A stretch of 64,000 nucleotides of DNA from an uncultured Paracoccaceae bacterium (GTDB lineage Bacteria; Pseudomonadota; Alphaproteobacteria; Rhodobacterales; Rhodobacteraceae). Under the pieces are notes generated by a model, which saw only the letters and a list, made by a program, of their open reading frames with translations, was not told where the DNA came from and did no database searches. Location: contig CALIZF010000013.1 in the NCBI GenBank assembly GCA_938028765.1, forward strand, positions 17,637-81,636, read 5' to 3'. The stretch's first letter is position 1, and each line of letters opens with the position of its first letter. Positions 35,871 through 44,646 of this stretch are shown in pieces. The position numbers and the translations under genes are program-made.

Positions 35871-36463
35871 GGCGCCTCCCTCGGCAGCAGGCGGTCCGGG
35901 CCCGGCAGGGGCCTTATAGCCGAGGGATCGCCGGGGGGGAACGTCACGCCGTAGATGCGCCCGCGGCCGACGCGGAAGGGCGGCGGCCCGGCGAAGTGCC
36001 AGCCGTGCGCCTGCGCGAGGATCACCCGCATGACCCCGACATGCGTCACCGCCAGCGTGTCGGTGCGCAGCGCGGCGAGGAAGGGTGCAAGGCGGGCGGC
36101 AAGATCGGCGGGGCTTTCGCCGCGCGGCGGGCGGAAGTGCCATCCCCAGCCCTCGATGTGGCGATAGCCCGAGGCGGGGTCGGCTGCGAGATCGGCCCCG
36201 CGCGCGCCTTCCCAGGCGCCCCAGTCCATCTCGACCAGCCTCGGGTCCGTCGCCGGTTCGGCCTTGGTCAGGAGGGCCGCCGTCTCCCGCGCGCGCGCAA
36301 GGGGACTTGCCACCACGGCCGCGCCGGCCCAGGCGGGCGGCAGGGCGAGCGTCGCCAGCGCGGCGCGCGCCGCCTCGTCGAGGCCGATGTCGGTGCGCCC
36401 CTGGATGCGGCCGGCGCGGTTCCAGGCCGTGGGATAGTGGCGCAGAAGGCCGAGGCGGATCAC
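35861..36463 (-). CDS. Histidine-phosphatase-superfamily protein
   Basis: 200 residues from a GTG at 36463. LGLLRHYPTAWNRAGRIQGR is the phosphohistidine motif (Arg-His), with RHY where most members have RHG. VVASPLARARETAALL and VEMDWGAWEGAR follow; VTHVGVMRVILAQAH holds the second His. It may clear a sugar phosphate or nucleotide-sugar by-product in this glycan operon, but the substrate is not identifiable. Its stop overlaps the glycosyltransferase start region. Confidence 0.85.
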   Translation of the reverse strand: MIRLGLLRHYPTAWNRAGRIQGRTDIGLDEAARAALATLALPPAWAGAAVVASPLARARETAALLTKAEPATDPRLVEMDWGAWEGARGADLAADPASGYRHIEGWGWHFRPPRGESPADLAARLAPFLAALRTDTLAVTHVGVMRVILAQAHGWHFAGPPPFRVGRGRIYGVTFPPGDPSAIRPLPGPDRLLPREAPCP

Positions 36464-36617
36464 CGCCCTGCCCCGCCCGTGCAGGCCGGCCGAGCCCGGC
36501 CGGCGCCCCCCCGCACCGCCGGTCCGGCCAGCGGTGCGCCGGCGGCCGCCCCTGTCCCGGCCGGCCGGATCCGCGCCGGGCGGCCGCGCTGCAGCCCGAG
36601 GATGCCGGCCGCGTCCG

Positions 36618-37694
36618 TCACGCCACCAGCCGCATGATCTCGGCCCAGAGCGCCGCGGCGGCGGCAGGGCGCAGGTGGCGGCGTGCGACCGCCGCGCGCG
36701 CCTCTGCCGACAGCGCCGCGGCCAGCGCGCGATCGGCCAGAATCGCATCTGCCGCGGCGGCGAAGGCGGCGGGATCGTCCGGCGGCGCGAGGCGGCCGGC
36801 GTGCACCACCTCGGCCAGCCCCGGCCGGGCCTCGGCCACCACCGGCAGGCCGTGCGCCTGCGCCTCGAGATAGACCATCCCGAAGGCCTCGTTCACGCCC
36901 GGCCATAGGAAGAGGCCAGCCGCACGATAGGTCGCCTCCAGCGCGGGCGCGTCGAGTGCGCCCGGCATCGTCGCGCGCGGCCCGAACGGCGCCAGTGCCG
37001 CCGCCACGCCCGCGCGGTCGGGCCCGTCGCCCGCCGCCGTCAGCGTCCAGCCCGGCGCCCGCAGATGCGCGAGTGCGGCGGCCAGCGCCCGCCACGACGC
37101 CGCCTTGTCGCCCGGCCGCATCATGCCAACCGCCAGAAGGCGCGCCGCGCCGGGGTCGGGAGCGGGATCGGGCAGCCGGTCGCGGTCGAGGAAGGGCGGC
37201 AGAAGCGCCAGCCGCTGGCGCGCGGGGCGGTGGCGCTCCAGCGTCTCGGCATCCCGAACGGTCAGCGACAGGATCGTGTCGGCGGCATCCGCCGCCGCCT
37301 CGGCCGCCGCCGCGAAGGCGGCCCAGGGGCCGTCAAGGCGCTTCCTGGCGCGCGACGCCTCGATCAGCAGGTAGGGAATGCGGCGCGCGCGGGCCACGGC
37401 GGGGCCGATCAGGTCGGGTGCCTTCCAGTAGCTGTGATAGGTCACCCAGACCGCCCAGGGCCGCAGGTCCGCGGTCAGGCGCGCCGCCTCGGCTGCCGCC
37501 GCGCGGGCGAGCCGCGCCTGCTCGGCCGCCGATCCCGCCCCCTCGCGCAGGCGCAGGGTCGAGGCAAGGTCCACCGGCCAGCCCGCCGGGTTCGCCGCCA
37601 GCGCCGCCATCAGCGCGCGCGCCATCGTGCGGTCGCCCGACGGCACCGGATGGTCGGGCGGCTTCATCGGCGCGAAGAAGGCGATCCGCGTCAC
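36618..37694 (-). CDS. Glycosyltransferase family 4-like
   Basis: 358 residues. IAFFAPMKPPDHPVPSGDRT at the N-terminus resembles GT4 donors/acceptors; LLAVGMMRPGDKAASWRALA and the C-domain EX7E-like segment LWPGVNEAFGMVYLEAQAHG (Glu ... Glu) are characteristic of GT4. ARPGLAEVVHAGRLAPPDD closes the nucleotide site. It shares a stop/start overlap with the broken glycosyltransferase upstream (37691). The 154 bp between its stop and the phosphatase start shows only GC-rich repeats and no gene. Confidence 0.85.
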   Translation of the reverse strand: MTRIAFFAPMKPPDHPVPSGDRTMARALMAALAANPAGWPVDLASTLRLREGAGSAAEQARLARAAAAEAARLTADLRPWAVWVTYHSYWKAPDLIGPAVARARRIPYLLIEASRARKRLDGPWAAFAAAAEAAADAADTILSLTVRDAETLERHRPARQRLALLPPFLDRDRLPDPAPDPGAARLLAVGMMRPGDKAASWRALAAALAHLRAPGWTLTAAGDGPDRAGVAAALAPFGPRATMPGALDAPALEATYRAAGLFLWPGVNEAFGMVYLEAQAHGLPVVAEARPGLAEVVHAGRLAPPDDPAAFAAAADAILADRALAAALSAEARAAVARRHLRPAAAAALWAEIMRLVA

Positions 37695-38938
37695 GCCAGC
37701 GCCCGCAGCCGCGCCGCGATCAGGTCGAGCCCCGCGGCCGCCCCGAAGTCGGCACGCAGCCGCGCCAGCGCCGCCTCGGCCTGCCGCGCCCGGCGCGCGG
37801 GATCGGCGATCAGCGCGGCCAGCGCCGCCGCAAAGGCGGGCGGATCGTCGGGGGCGAGCGTCGCCTCCACCCCGTCGCGCAGGAACTCGGGGATCGCCGC
37901 CGCGGGCGTGGCGAGGATCGGCAGCGCCTGCGACGCCGCCTCCATCAGCACGTTCGGCAGGCCGTCGCGGTCGCCGTCGGCGGCCACCCGGACCGGCAGG
38001 GCGAAGATGTCGGCCGCGCGCATCGCCGCGATCACCTCGGGCTGCGTCCGCGCACCCGCCCAGACGACGCGGCCGGCAATCCCCAGCCGCTCGGCCAGCG
38101 CCGCCATCGGCCGGGCGAGGTCGCCGCCGCCGATATGCGTCAGCCGCCAGTCGAGACCGGGCGGCAGCAGCGCCAGCGCCTGCAGCAGCCGGTCGGTCCC
38201 CTTCTTCTCGACCAGCCGCCCGACCGACAGGATCGAGACGGGCCCGCCGGTGCCGTCGCGCGGGGGGCGGGCGGGCGGCGGCGGCGGAAAGCGCGTGAGG
38301 TCAAGCCCGTGGTAGGCCAGCGCCACGCGCCCCGGCGCGTCGGCCAGCGCGGCGAGATGCGCCGCGCCCGCGGCCGTGCAGGTGACGGCGAAGGCCGCGC
38401 CGCCGCTGGCGGCCGACAGCTTTTCCCGCTTTTCCCAGTCCGGCGATGTCCAGATGTCCTAGGCATGGGCCGACACCGCCCAGGGGATGCCGAGGATCGC
38501 GGCGGCATAGCGGGCGACCGACGCGGGCGTGTGCAGGAAATGGGCATAGAGCGCGCGGGTGCCCGTGGGCAGTTCCACAGCCAGCACGCAGGCCTGTCCG
38601 AAGCGGCGCACGCGGTTGCGCGTCCGGTCCCGCCGCAGATCGGCCAGCCAGAGCCGCGCCGCCCGGCCGAACCCCGGCCGACGCATCGCGCCCAGCACCC
38701 CGCGCAGCACCCGGCCGGGCGCGTCGTGCAGGTATTCCGGCAGATAGGCGACCGGGGCCGTCACGGTCTCGTGCAGCGGGTGGCGGCGCCGGTCGGTCGG
38801 TGCCCGCAGGGACCAGATCGCCAGCCGCAGCCCCCGCGCCTCGAGCCCGGCCATCTCCTGCGCGATGAAGGTCTCCGACAGGCGCGGCCAGCCCTTCACC
38901 ACCACCGCCAGAGGCGGGGTCTCGTCCGGTCGGGTCAT
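37691..38938 (-). pseudogene. Glycosyltransferase broken by a single in-frame TAG
   Basis: One frame of 416 codons from ATG 38938 to the stop at 37691, interrupted only by TAG at 38461-38459 (codon 160). The N-terminal part (VVKGWPRLSETFIAQEMAGL ... GIPWAVSAHA) and C-terminal part (DIWTSPDWEKREKLSAASGG, ILSVGRLVEKKGTDRLLQAL, GLPNVLMEAASQALPILAT) together make a normal GT4-type enzyme. Homologues of this family read SAHAKDIWT, so an AAG Lys codon appears to have become TAG. The two halves are otherwise undamaged: a recent loss, a phase-like mutation, or a sequencing error. Confidence 0.75.
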
Positions 38939-40149
38939 GCCGCGGCGCGGTTTCTCAGAAGCGTCCAGGCGCGTTCCACGATCCGCGGCAGGCCGTCGAG
39001 CATCCCCGCGCAATTCGCCGCCGAGGGCGGGGGCTGCGTCGCCAGCGCCCGGATCGCCTCGGCCATCCGCGCAGGGTCCGACGCCTCGGGCGCGTGCAGG
39101 ACGCGCAGAAGCCCGAGGGCCTCGGCCCGTTCGGCGCGGATGGTCTGCTCGAGGCGCGGCCGCGCGCGCGGCAGGATCAGCGCAGGCCGGTCGAACGACA
39201 GGATTTCGCAGAAGGTATTGTAGCCGCCCATGGCGACTACGCCGGCGGCACCCTGCATCAGGCTTTCCATCCGGCTGTCGAAGCCGATCGCGGCAACCCG
39301 GGGGGCAAGCCGAGCGACCCGCGCCTCGAACTGCGCCCGCGCCTCGCCCGACAGGAAGGGGCCATAGACGATGTAGGCATCCGGCGACAGCGCCGGGTCG
39401 GCCTCGTAGGCGGCCAGCACCTGATCGACCAGCACCGCACCGTCGCCGCCCCCGCCGGGAGTGACGAGGATGTAGGGCTGCGGCGGCACCGGCCCCGGCT
39501 CGGCGATCTCGCGCCGCAGATAGCCGGTCCAGTGCGTGCGCAGCCGCGCCGACGGCGGCAATCCGATCCCCTCGGTCGGGTCGAACACGCGCCGGTCGCC
39601 ATAGACCCAGATCTCGTCGAACAAGGCAGCCGCTGCCTCGACCGCGCCCTTGCGCACCCATTCGGCCGCAACGGCGTCGGGCGCGTCCAGCACGTCGCGC
39701 AGGCCGAGCACGACCCGCGCCTTGCCTCGCCGCCGCAGGCGCGCAAGCGTGGGCAGCATCTCGCCGCGGAACCCGGTGGGTTCCTTGTCCACGATCACGA
39801 GATCGGGGGCGAAGCAATCGGCCGCAGTGTCGATCAGCCCCGCCCGCAGCGCCGTCGTCTCGTCGATCGAGAGGCCGAGCGCCTGGGAGGAATAGCTGCC
39901 GTCCTCGCGCTTGATGACACCGGGCAGGCGGATGTGGTCCACCCGTTCGGGAAAGGTGAAGCGCCCCGCCACCGGCGAGCCGGTGACGATCAGCGCAGAG
40001 GCGGTCGGGAACGCCTCGGTCAGCGCGGTGGCGATGGTGCGCGTCCGGCGCAGGTGACCCAGCCCGAAGGTGTCGTGGCTATAAAGAAGGACGCGCAGCC
40101 CCTCGGGCAGGCTCGCGGACGCGGGAAGCGTTGGGGTCCGTGCGTCCAT
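38935..40149 (-). CDS. Glycosyltransferase, MurG-like, with [15 protein letters not shown] motif
   Basis: 404 residues. [20 protein letters not shown] near residue 20 is the GT28-type N-domain loop. [20 protein letters not shown] starts the C-domain; [20 protein letters not shown] then [20 protein letters not shown] is the nucleotide-sugar site. It is the first gene of the minus-strand glycan operon, which runs into the broken glycosyltransferase with a 4-base overlap. Confidence 0.88.
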   Translation of the reverse strand: MDARTPTLPASASLPEGLRVLLYSHDTFGLGHLRRTRTIATALTEAFPTASALIVTGSPVAGRFTFPERVDHIRLPGVIKREDGSYSSQALGLSIDETTALRAGLIDTAADCFAPDLVIVDKEPTGFRGEMLPTLARLRRRGKARVVLGLRDVLDAPDAVAAEWVRKGAVEAAAALFDEIWVYGDRRVFDPTEGIGLPPSARLRTHWTGYLRREIAEPGPVPPQPYILVTPGGGGDGAVLVDQVLAAYEADPALSPDAYIVYGPFLSGEARAQFEARVARLAPRVAAIGFDSRMESLMQGAAGVVAMGGYNTFCEILSFDRPALILPRARPRLEQTIRAERAEALGLLRVLHAPEASDPARMAEAIRALATQPPPSAANCAGMLDGLPRIVERAWTLLRNRAAA

Positions 40150-40181
40150 CTGGCCCAGCCGGCTGACTGTTTCCGCCGAAG

Positions 40182-40210
40182 CGTATCGCGCCGCGGCCCT
40201 GCGGCGTCAA
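40182..40210 (-). promoter_or_regulatory. Candidate promoter of the glycan operon
   Basis: On the minus strand TTGACG (40210-40205), 17-base spacer, GATACG (40187-40182), ending about 33 bases from the first gene's ATG. It lies in the 190-bp gap shared with the divergent UDP-sugar genes. Confidence 0.42.
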
Positions 40211-40339
40211 GACGGAAGGCCGCGACGCGACAGGCGGGCGCGCAGGGATGCCGGCAGGGGGCTTGCGCCTCCGCGGTCCGCCCGGCAGGGTCCGCAGCGC
40301 GCGCCGGGGCCGTCCGGGCGCACCAGACCGGAGTGGCAC

Positions 40340-41359
40340 ATGCGGCGCGCCTTCGTCACCGGCACGGCCGGGTTCATCGGCTTCCACCTCGCGCGCGCGC
40401 TCTTGGCCGAAGGCTGGCGCGTCTACGGCTATGACGGGATGACCGAATATTACGATGTCGCGCTGAAGCGCCGGCGTCACGCGATCCTGCTGCAATCGCC
40501 CGGCTTTTCGGCCACCGAGGCGATGCTGGAGGATCAGGCCGCGCTGCAGGCGGCGGTCGCCGAGGCAGCCCCCGAGGTGATCGTGCACCTCGCCGCGCAG
40601 GCCGGCGTGCGCTATTCGCTGGAAGCGCCCCGCGCCTATCTGGACAGCAACGTGACCGGCAGTTTCAACGTGCTGGAAACGGCGCGGGCCGCTGGCGTGC
40701 GGCACCTGCTGATGGCCTCGACCAGTTCGGTCTACGGCGGCAACGAAACCATGCCCTTCCGCGAGTCGGACAAGGCCGACCTGCCGCTGACGATCTATGC
40801 GGCTACCAAGAAGGCGATGGAGGCGATGGGGCATTCCCATGCGCACCTCTGGGGCGTTCCGGTGACCTGTTTCCGCTTCTTCACCGTCTACGGCCCCTGG
40901 GGGCGGCCGGACCTGGCGCTGTTCCGGTTCGTCGCGGCGATCGAACAGGGCCGGCCCATCGACATCTACAACCACGGACAAATGTGGCGCGACTTCACTT
41001 ATGTGGACGATCTCGTGCGGGCGATCCGCCTGCTGATCGACTGCCCGCCGGCACGCCCCGCCCCCGGCGCGGCCCCGCCCGACTGGGACACGCTCAGCCC
41101 CGTCGCGCCGTTCCGGGTCGTGAATATCGGCGCGGGCCGACCGGTGCGGCTGCTCGACTTCGTGGAAGCGATCGAGGGCGCGCTCGGCCGCACCGCGATC
41201 CGCAACTACATGGACATGCAGCCGGGCGACGTGCCCGCCACCCACGCCGACACGGCATTGCTCGAACGGCTGACCGGCTTCCGGCCCGAGACCGATGTGG
41301 CGACGGGCATCGCCGCCTTCGTCGCCTGGTATCGCGACTGGACGGGCGGCCGGGCATGA
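40340..41359 (+). CDS. NAD-dependent UDP-sugar 4-epimerase (UDP-glucuronate epimerase type)
   Basis: 339 residues, extended short-chain dehydrogenase fold. [20 protein letters not shown] is the NAD Rossmann motif; [13 protein letters not shown] is typical of UDP-glucuronate epimerases; Ser-Ser and Y153-x3-K157 ([14 protein letters not shown]) are the catalytic residues. [20 protein letters not shown] closes the substrate site. It would make UDP-galacturonate for a surface polysaccharide. The stop overlaps the dehydrogenase start (ATGA). Confidence 0.9.
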   Translation: MRRAFVTGTAGFIGFHLARALLAEGWRVYGYDGMTEYYDVALKRRRHAILLQSPGFSATEAMLEDQAALQAAVAEAAPEVIVHLAAQAGVRYSLEAPRAYLDSNVTGSFNVLETARAAGVRHLLMASTSSVYGGNETMPFRESDKADLPLTIYAATKKAMEAMGHSHAHLWGVPVTCFRFFTVYGPWGRPDLALFRFVAAIEQGRPIDIYNHGQMWRDFTYVDDLVRAIRLLIDCPPARPAPGAAPPDWDTLSPVAPFRVVNIGAGRPVRLLDFVEAIEGALGRTAIRNYMDMQPGDVPATHADTALLERLTGFRPETDVATGIAAFVAWYRDWTGGRA

Positions 41360-42636
41360 TGGGGCTGGCGGACATCCGGCCCGCGGTGATCGGTCTGGGT
41401 TATGTCGGGCTGCCGCTGGCCGTGGCCTTCGCCGCGCACCGGCCCGTCGTCGGCTTCGACATCGACGCGGCCCGCATCGCCGAGCTGGCCGGCGGGCAGG
41501 ACCGCACCGGCGAGGTGCCGCCGGCCGAGCTTGCCGCCGCTGCCCCGCACCTCGCGCTGACTGCCGACCCGGCGGACCTCGCGGGCTGCAACACCTTCGT
41601 CATCGCCGTGCCGACGCCGGTGGATCGGCACAAGCGGCCCGACCTTGGCCCGCTCCTGTCGGCGTCGCGCACGGTCGGACGCGCGCTGCGACCCGGCGCG
41701 CTCGTGATCTACGAATCGACCGTCTATCCCGGCGCGACCGAAGAGGACTGCGTGCCGGTGCTCGAGGCGGAATCGGGCCTGCGTCTGAACGACGGGTTCT
41801 TCGTGGGCTATTCGCCGGAACGGATGAACCCGGGCGATCCCGCCCGCCGGCTGGCCGACATCGTCAAGGTCACCGCCGGATCGACGCCCGCAGCGGCGGC
41901 GCTGGTCGATGCCTTCTACGCGCAGGTGGTGCGCGCGGGCACGCACCGCGCGGCCTCGATCCGCGTGGCCGAGGCCGCGAAGGTGATCGAGAACATCCAG
42001 CGCGACCTCAACATCGCGCTGGTGAACGAACTCGCGGTGCTGTTTCACCGCCTCGGCCTCGACACCGAGGCGGTTCTGGCGGCGGCGGGGACGAAGTGGA
42101 ACTTCCTGCCGTTCCGGCCCGGCCTGGTCGGCGGGCACTGCATTGGCGTCGATCCCTACTACCTCACCCACAAGGCGGCCGAGGTGGGCCTGCATCCCGA
42201 GGTGATCCTCGCCGGTCGCCGCGTGAACGACCGGATGGGCGACTACGTCGCGGGGCGGATGTTGAAGGCGATGCTGAAGGCCGGGATCGGCCCCGCGGGC
42301 GCGCGCGTGCTGGTCATGGGGCTGACCTTCAAGGAGGATTGCCCCGACCTGCGCAACACCCGCGTCATCGACGTGGTGCGCGAGCTTGCCGACACCGGGA
42401 TGGCCGTCGAGGTGTGGGATCCGCTGGCCGACCCTGCGCGGGCCGCAGCGGAACTCGGCGTGACGCCGATCGCAGCGCCCGCCGCAGGCACCTACGACGG
42501 CATCGTCCTGGCCGTGCGGCACCGGATGTTCCGCGACCTCGGGCCGGCGGCGATCCGCGCGCTCGGCCGGCCGGGACATGTGTTCTTCGATGTGAAGTCC
42601 GCCTTCGGCCCGGCCGACAGCGACCTGCGCCTCTGA
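41356..42636 (+). CDS. UDP-sugar 6-dehydrogenase (WbpO/TviB type)
   Basis: 426 residues, oxidises a UDP-hexose or UDP-HexNAc to the uronate. [20 protein letters not shown] is the NAD motif, [15 protein letters not shown] and [19 protein letters not shown] are typical, and the catalytic Cys262 is in [37 protein letters not shown] favours the TviB/WbpO (UDP-N-acetylhexosamine) group over UDP-glucose dehydrogenase. Translationally coupled to the epimerase. Confidence 0.9.
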   Translation: MMGLADIRPAVIGLGYVGLPLAVAFAAHRPVVGFDIDAARIAELAGGQDRTGEVPPAELAAAAPHLALTADPADLAGCNTFVIAVPTPVDRHKRPDLGPLLSASRTVGRALRPGALVIYESTVYPGATEEDCVPVLEAESGLRLNDGFFVGYSPERMNPGDPARRLADIVKVTAGSTPAAAALVDAFYAQVVRAGTHRAASIRVAEAAKVIENIQRDLNIALVNELAVLFHRLGLDTEAVLAAAGTKWNFLPFRPGLVGGHCIGVDPYYLTHKAAEVGLHPEVILAGRRVNDRMGDYVAGRMLKAMLKAGIGPAGARVLVMGLTFKEDCPDLRNTRVIDVVRELADTGMAVEVWDPLADPARAAAELGVTPIAAPAAGTYDGIVLAVRHRMFRDLGPAAIRALGRPGHVFFDVKSAFGPADSDLRL

Positions 42637-42643
42637 CGGCGGC

Positions 42644-42680
42644 CGCGAAGGGCCCTCGGAGCGCCTGACAGGCCTTCGCG
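42644..42680 (+). terminator. Inverted repeat after the UDP-sugar genes
   Basis: CGCGAAGG (42644-42651) and CCTTCGCG (42673-42680), a perfect 8-bp match with a 21-base loop, just past the dehydrogenase stop. It is a weak terminator candidate. The rest of the 207-bp gap to 42843 shows no clear promoter. Confidence 0.3.
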
Positions 42681-42843
42681 CCGGTCGCGGAGGGCCGCGA
42701 TCCTGCGGTCAGCGGCCCTGTCGGCCGCCCGGCCTGTCATGCGGCTGACACCTCGATGCGGCACCGCGGCTGTGGCGGGGCGCTCGACACACGGCGTTGC
42801 CACGCTGCGGATTGGCTGCCAAAGTCGGCGCGAAAGGAGTGCG

Positions 42844-44646
42844 ATGTCCTCTGCCCCGCCCCCGCTACTCGCGGTGACCGATCTGACGGTCAGCTTCGGG
42901 CCGGCGCTGCCGCCGGTGGTGGACGGGTTGTCCTTCAGCATCGACGCAGGCCAGACGCTGGCGATCGTGGGCGAAAGCGGATCGGGCAAGACGCTGACCG
43001 GGCGCGCGCTGATGGGCATCCTGCCGCGCGGGGCACAGGTGGTGCGCGGGCGCGCGCAGTTCCGTGCCGGCGGCGAGGACTCGGACCTGCTGTCCCTCCC
43101 GGCCGCGGCGCTGCGGCGGCTGTGCGGCAAGCGGATCGGCATGATCTTCCAGGAACCGATGAGCGCGTTGTCGCCCCTGCACACTGTCGGCGCGCAAGTG
43201 GCCGAGGTGCTGGAGCTGCACTCTGCCCTGCCGGCGGCAGAGATCCGCGCCCGCTGTCTTGCGACCTTTGCCGAAGTGGGTTTCCCCGACCCCGGCCGCG
43301 CCTTTGCGGCCTATCCGTTCGAACTCTCGGGCGGCCTGCGCCAGCGCGCGATGATCGCGATGGCTGTCGTGGCCGAGCCGGACCTTGTGATCGCGGACGA
43401 ACCGACGACCGCGCTCGACGTCACCACGCAGGCGCAGGTGCTGGACCTACTGAAATCACTGCAGGCCCGCCGGGGGATGGCGCTGATGCTGATCACCCAC
43501 GACCTCGGCGTGGTCTGCGCGATGGCCGACCGGGTGGCGGTGATGCGTCGCGGCCGCCTGATGGAGGCGGGATCGGTCGCCGCGGTGATCGGCGCGCCCG
43601 GCCATGCCTATACCCGCGCGCTGGTCGCCGCCGCGCCGCAGGTTGCCGCGCAGGCGGCAGCGGCGACCGAGGCGGCCGCTCCGGCTGCGGCGGCGGATGC
43701 GATCCTGGCGGTGTCGGGGCTGAACAAGACCTATCCCCCCCGGCGGCGGGGCCTATTCGACCGCGGGCGGGGCGCGCCGGTCGCTGCGGTGCGCGATGTC
43801 GCCTTCACCCTTCCGCGCGGATCGACACTGGCGGTGGTGGGCGAAAGCGGATCGGGCAAGACCACGGTGGCGCGCATGATCCTGCGGGCCGAGCGCGCCG
43901 ATCCCGGCGCGCGCGTCGCCTTCCGCGGCCGCGACGGGCAGATGCGCGACGTGCTGACGCTCGATGGCGCGGCGCTGAAGGCGTTCCGCGCCCGCGTGCA
44001 GATGGTGTTCCAGGACCCCTACGCCGCCCTGTCGCCCCGCATGACGGTGGCCGAGATCCTGACCGAACCGCTGGCGATCCACGGCCGCCTGTCGCCGCAT
44101 GACCGGCGCGACCGCGCGGCGGCCCTGATGCGACAGGTCGGGCTGTCGCCCGATCACCTTGCCCGCTATCCGCACGCCTTTTCCGGCGGGCAGCGTCAGC
44201 GCATCGCCATCGCCCGCGCGCTGGCGCTCGACCCCGAGCTTCTGGTCTGCGACGAACCCACATCGGCGCTCGACGTCAGCGTGCAGGCCCAGGTGCTGGA
44301 CCTCTTCCGCGCGCTGAAGGACGCCCGCGGCCTTTCCTACCTCTTCATCAGCCACAACCTGCCGGTGGTGGCCGACATGGCCGACCAGGTTGCGGTGATG
44401 CGCGCGGGACGGATCGTGGAACAGGGCCCGGTCGCGGCGCTCTTCGGCAATCCCGTCCACCCCTACACCCGCGCGCTGATCGCCGCCTCGCCCGAACCGG
44501 TGCTGACCCGCCGGCTGGATTTGCGGCTGGTCGCGCAGGGCGCGGGCCCGCCGCACGACTGGCCAGCCCCCTTCGGCTACCGGGGCGACGACGCACCGCC
44601 CCTGACCGAGGTCGCCCCCACCCATTTCGTCCGGATGGCCGCATGA
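42844..44646 (+). CDS. ABC transporter ATP-binding protein, fused double ATPase (second importer)
   Basis: 600 residues from ATG 42844 (AAAGGAG 5 bases upstream). Two ATPase domains: GESGSGKTL, LSGGLRQRAMIAMA, VIADEPTTALDVTTQ; then GESGSGKTT, FSGGQRQRIAIARA, LVCDEPTSALDVSVQ. The Ala-rich linker is near residue 280. The layout is the same as the double ATPase of the first importer (13045), with clear divergence. First gene of its operon. Confidence 0.94.
   Translation: MSSAPPPLLAVTDLTVSFGPALPPVVDGLSFSIDAGQTLAIVGESGSGKTLTGRALMGILPRGAQVVRGRAQFRAGGEDSDLLSLPAAALRRLCGKRIGMIFQEPMSALSPLHTVGAQVAEVLELHSALPAAEIRARCLATFAEVGFPDPGRAFAAYPFELSGGLRQRAMIAMAVVAEPDLVIADEPTTALDVTTQAQVLDLLKSLQARRGMALMLITHDLGVVCAMADRVAVMRRGRLMEAGSVAAVIGAPGHAYTRALVAAAPQVAAQAAAATEAAAPAAAADAILAVSGLNKTYPPRRRGLFDRGRGAPVAAVRDVAFTLPRGSTLAVVGESGSGKTTVARMILRAERADPGARVAFRGRDGQMRDVLTLDGAALKAFRARVQMVFQDPYAALSPRMTVAEILTEPLAIHGRLSPHDRRDRAAALMRQVGLSPDHLARYPHAFSGGQRQRIAIARALALDPELLVCDEPTSALDVSVQAQVLDLFRALKDARGLSYLFISHNLPVVADMADQVAVMRAGRIVEQGPVAALFGNPVHPYTRALIAASPEPVLTRRLDLRLVAQGAGPPHDWPAPFGYRGDDAPPLTEVAPTHFVRMAA

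Noticed and set aside
36464..36617. A small gene in the 154-bp gap in the glycan operon.
   Set aside because: Only GC-rich inverted repeats; no start with a ribosome-binding site and no conserved-looking product.
38459..38461. Possible pyrrolysine or selenocysteine reading of the TAG.
   Set aside because: No pylTSBCD genes or corrinoid amine methyltransferase context, TAG is not a Sec codon, and the site is a plain Lys in homologues.
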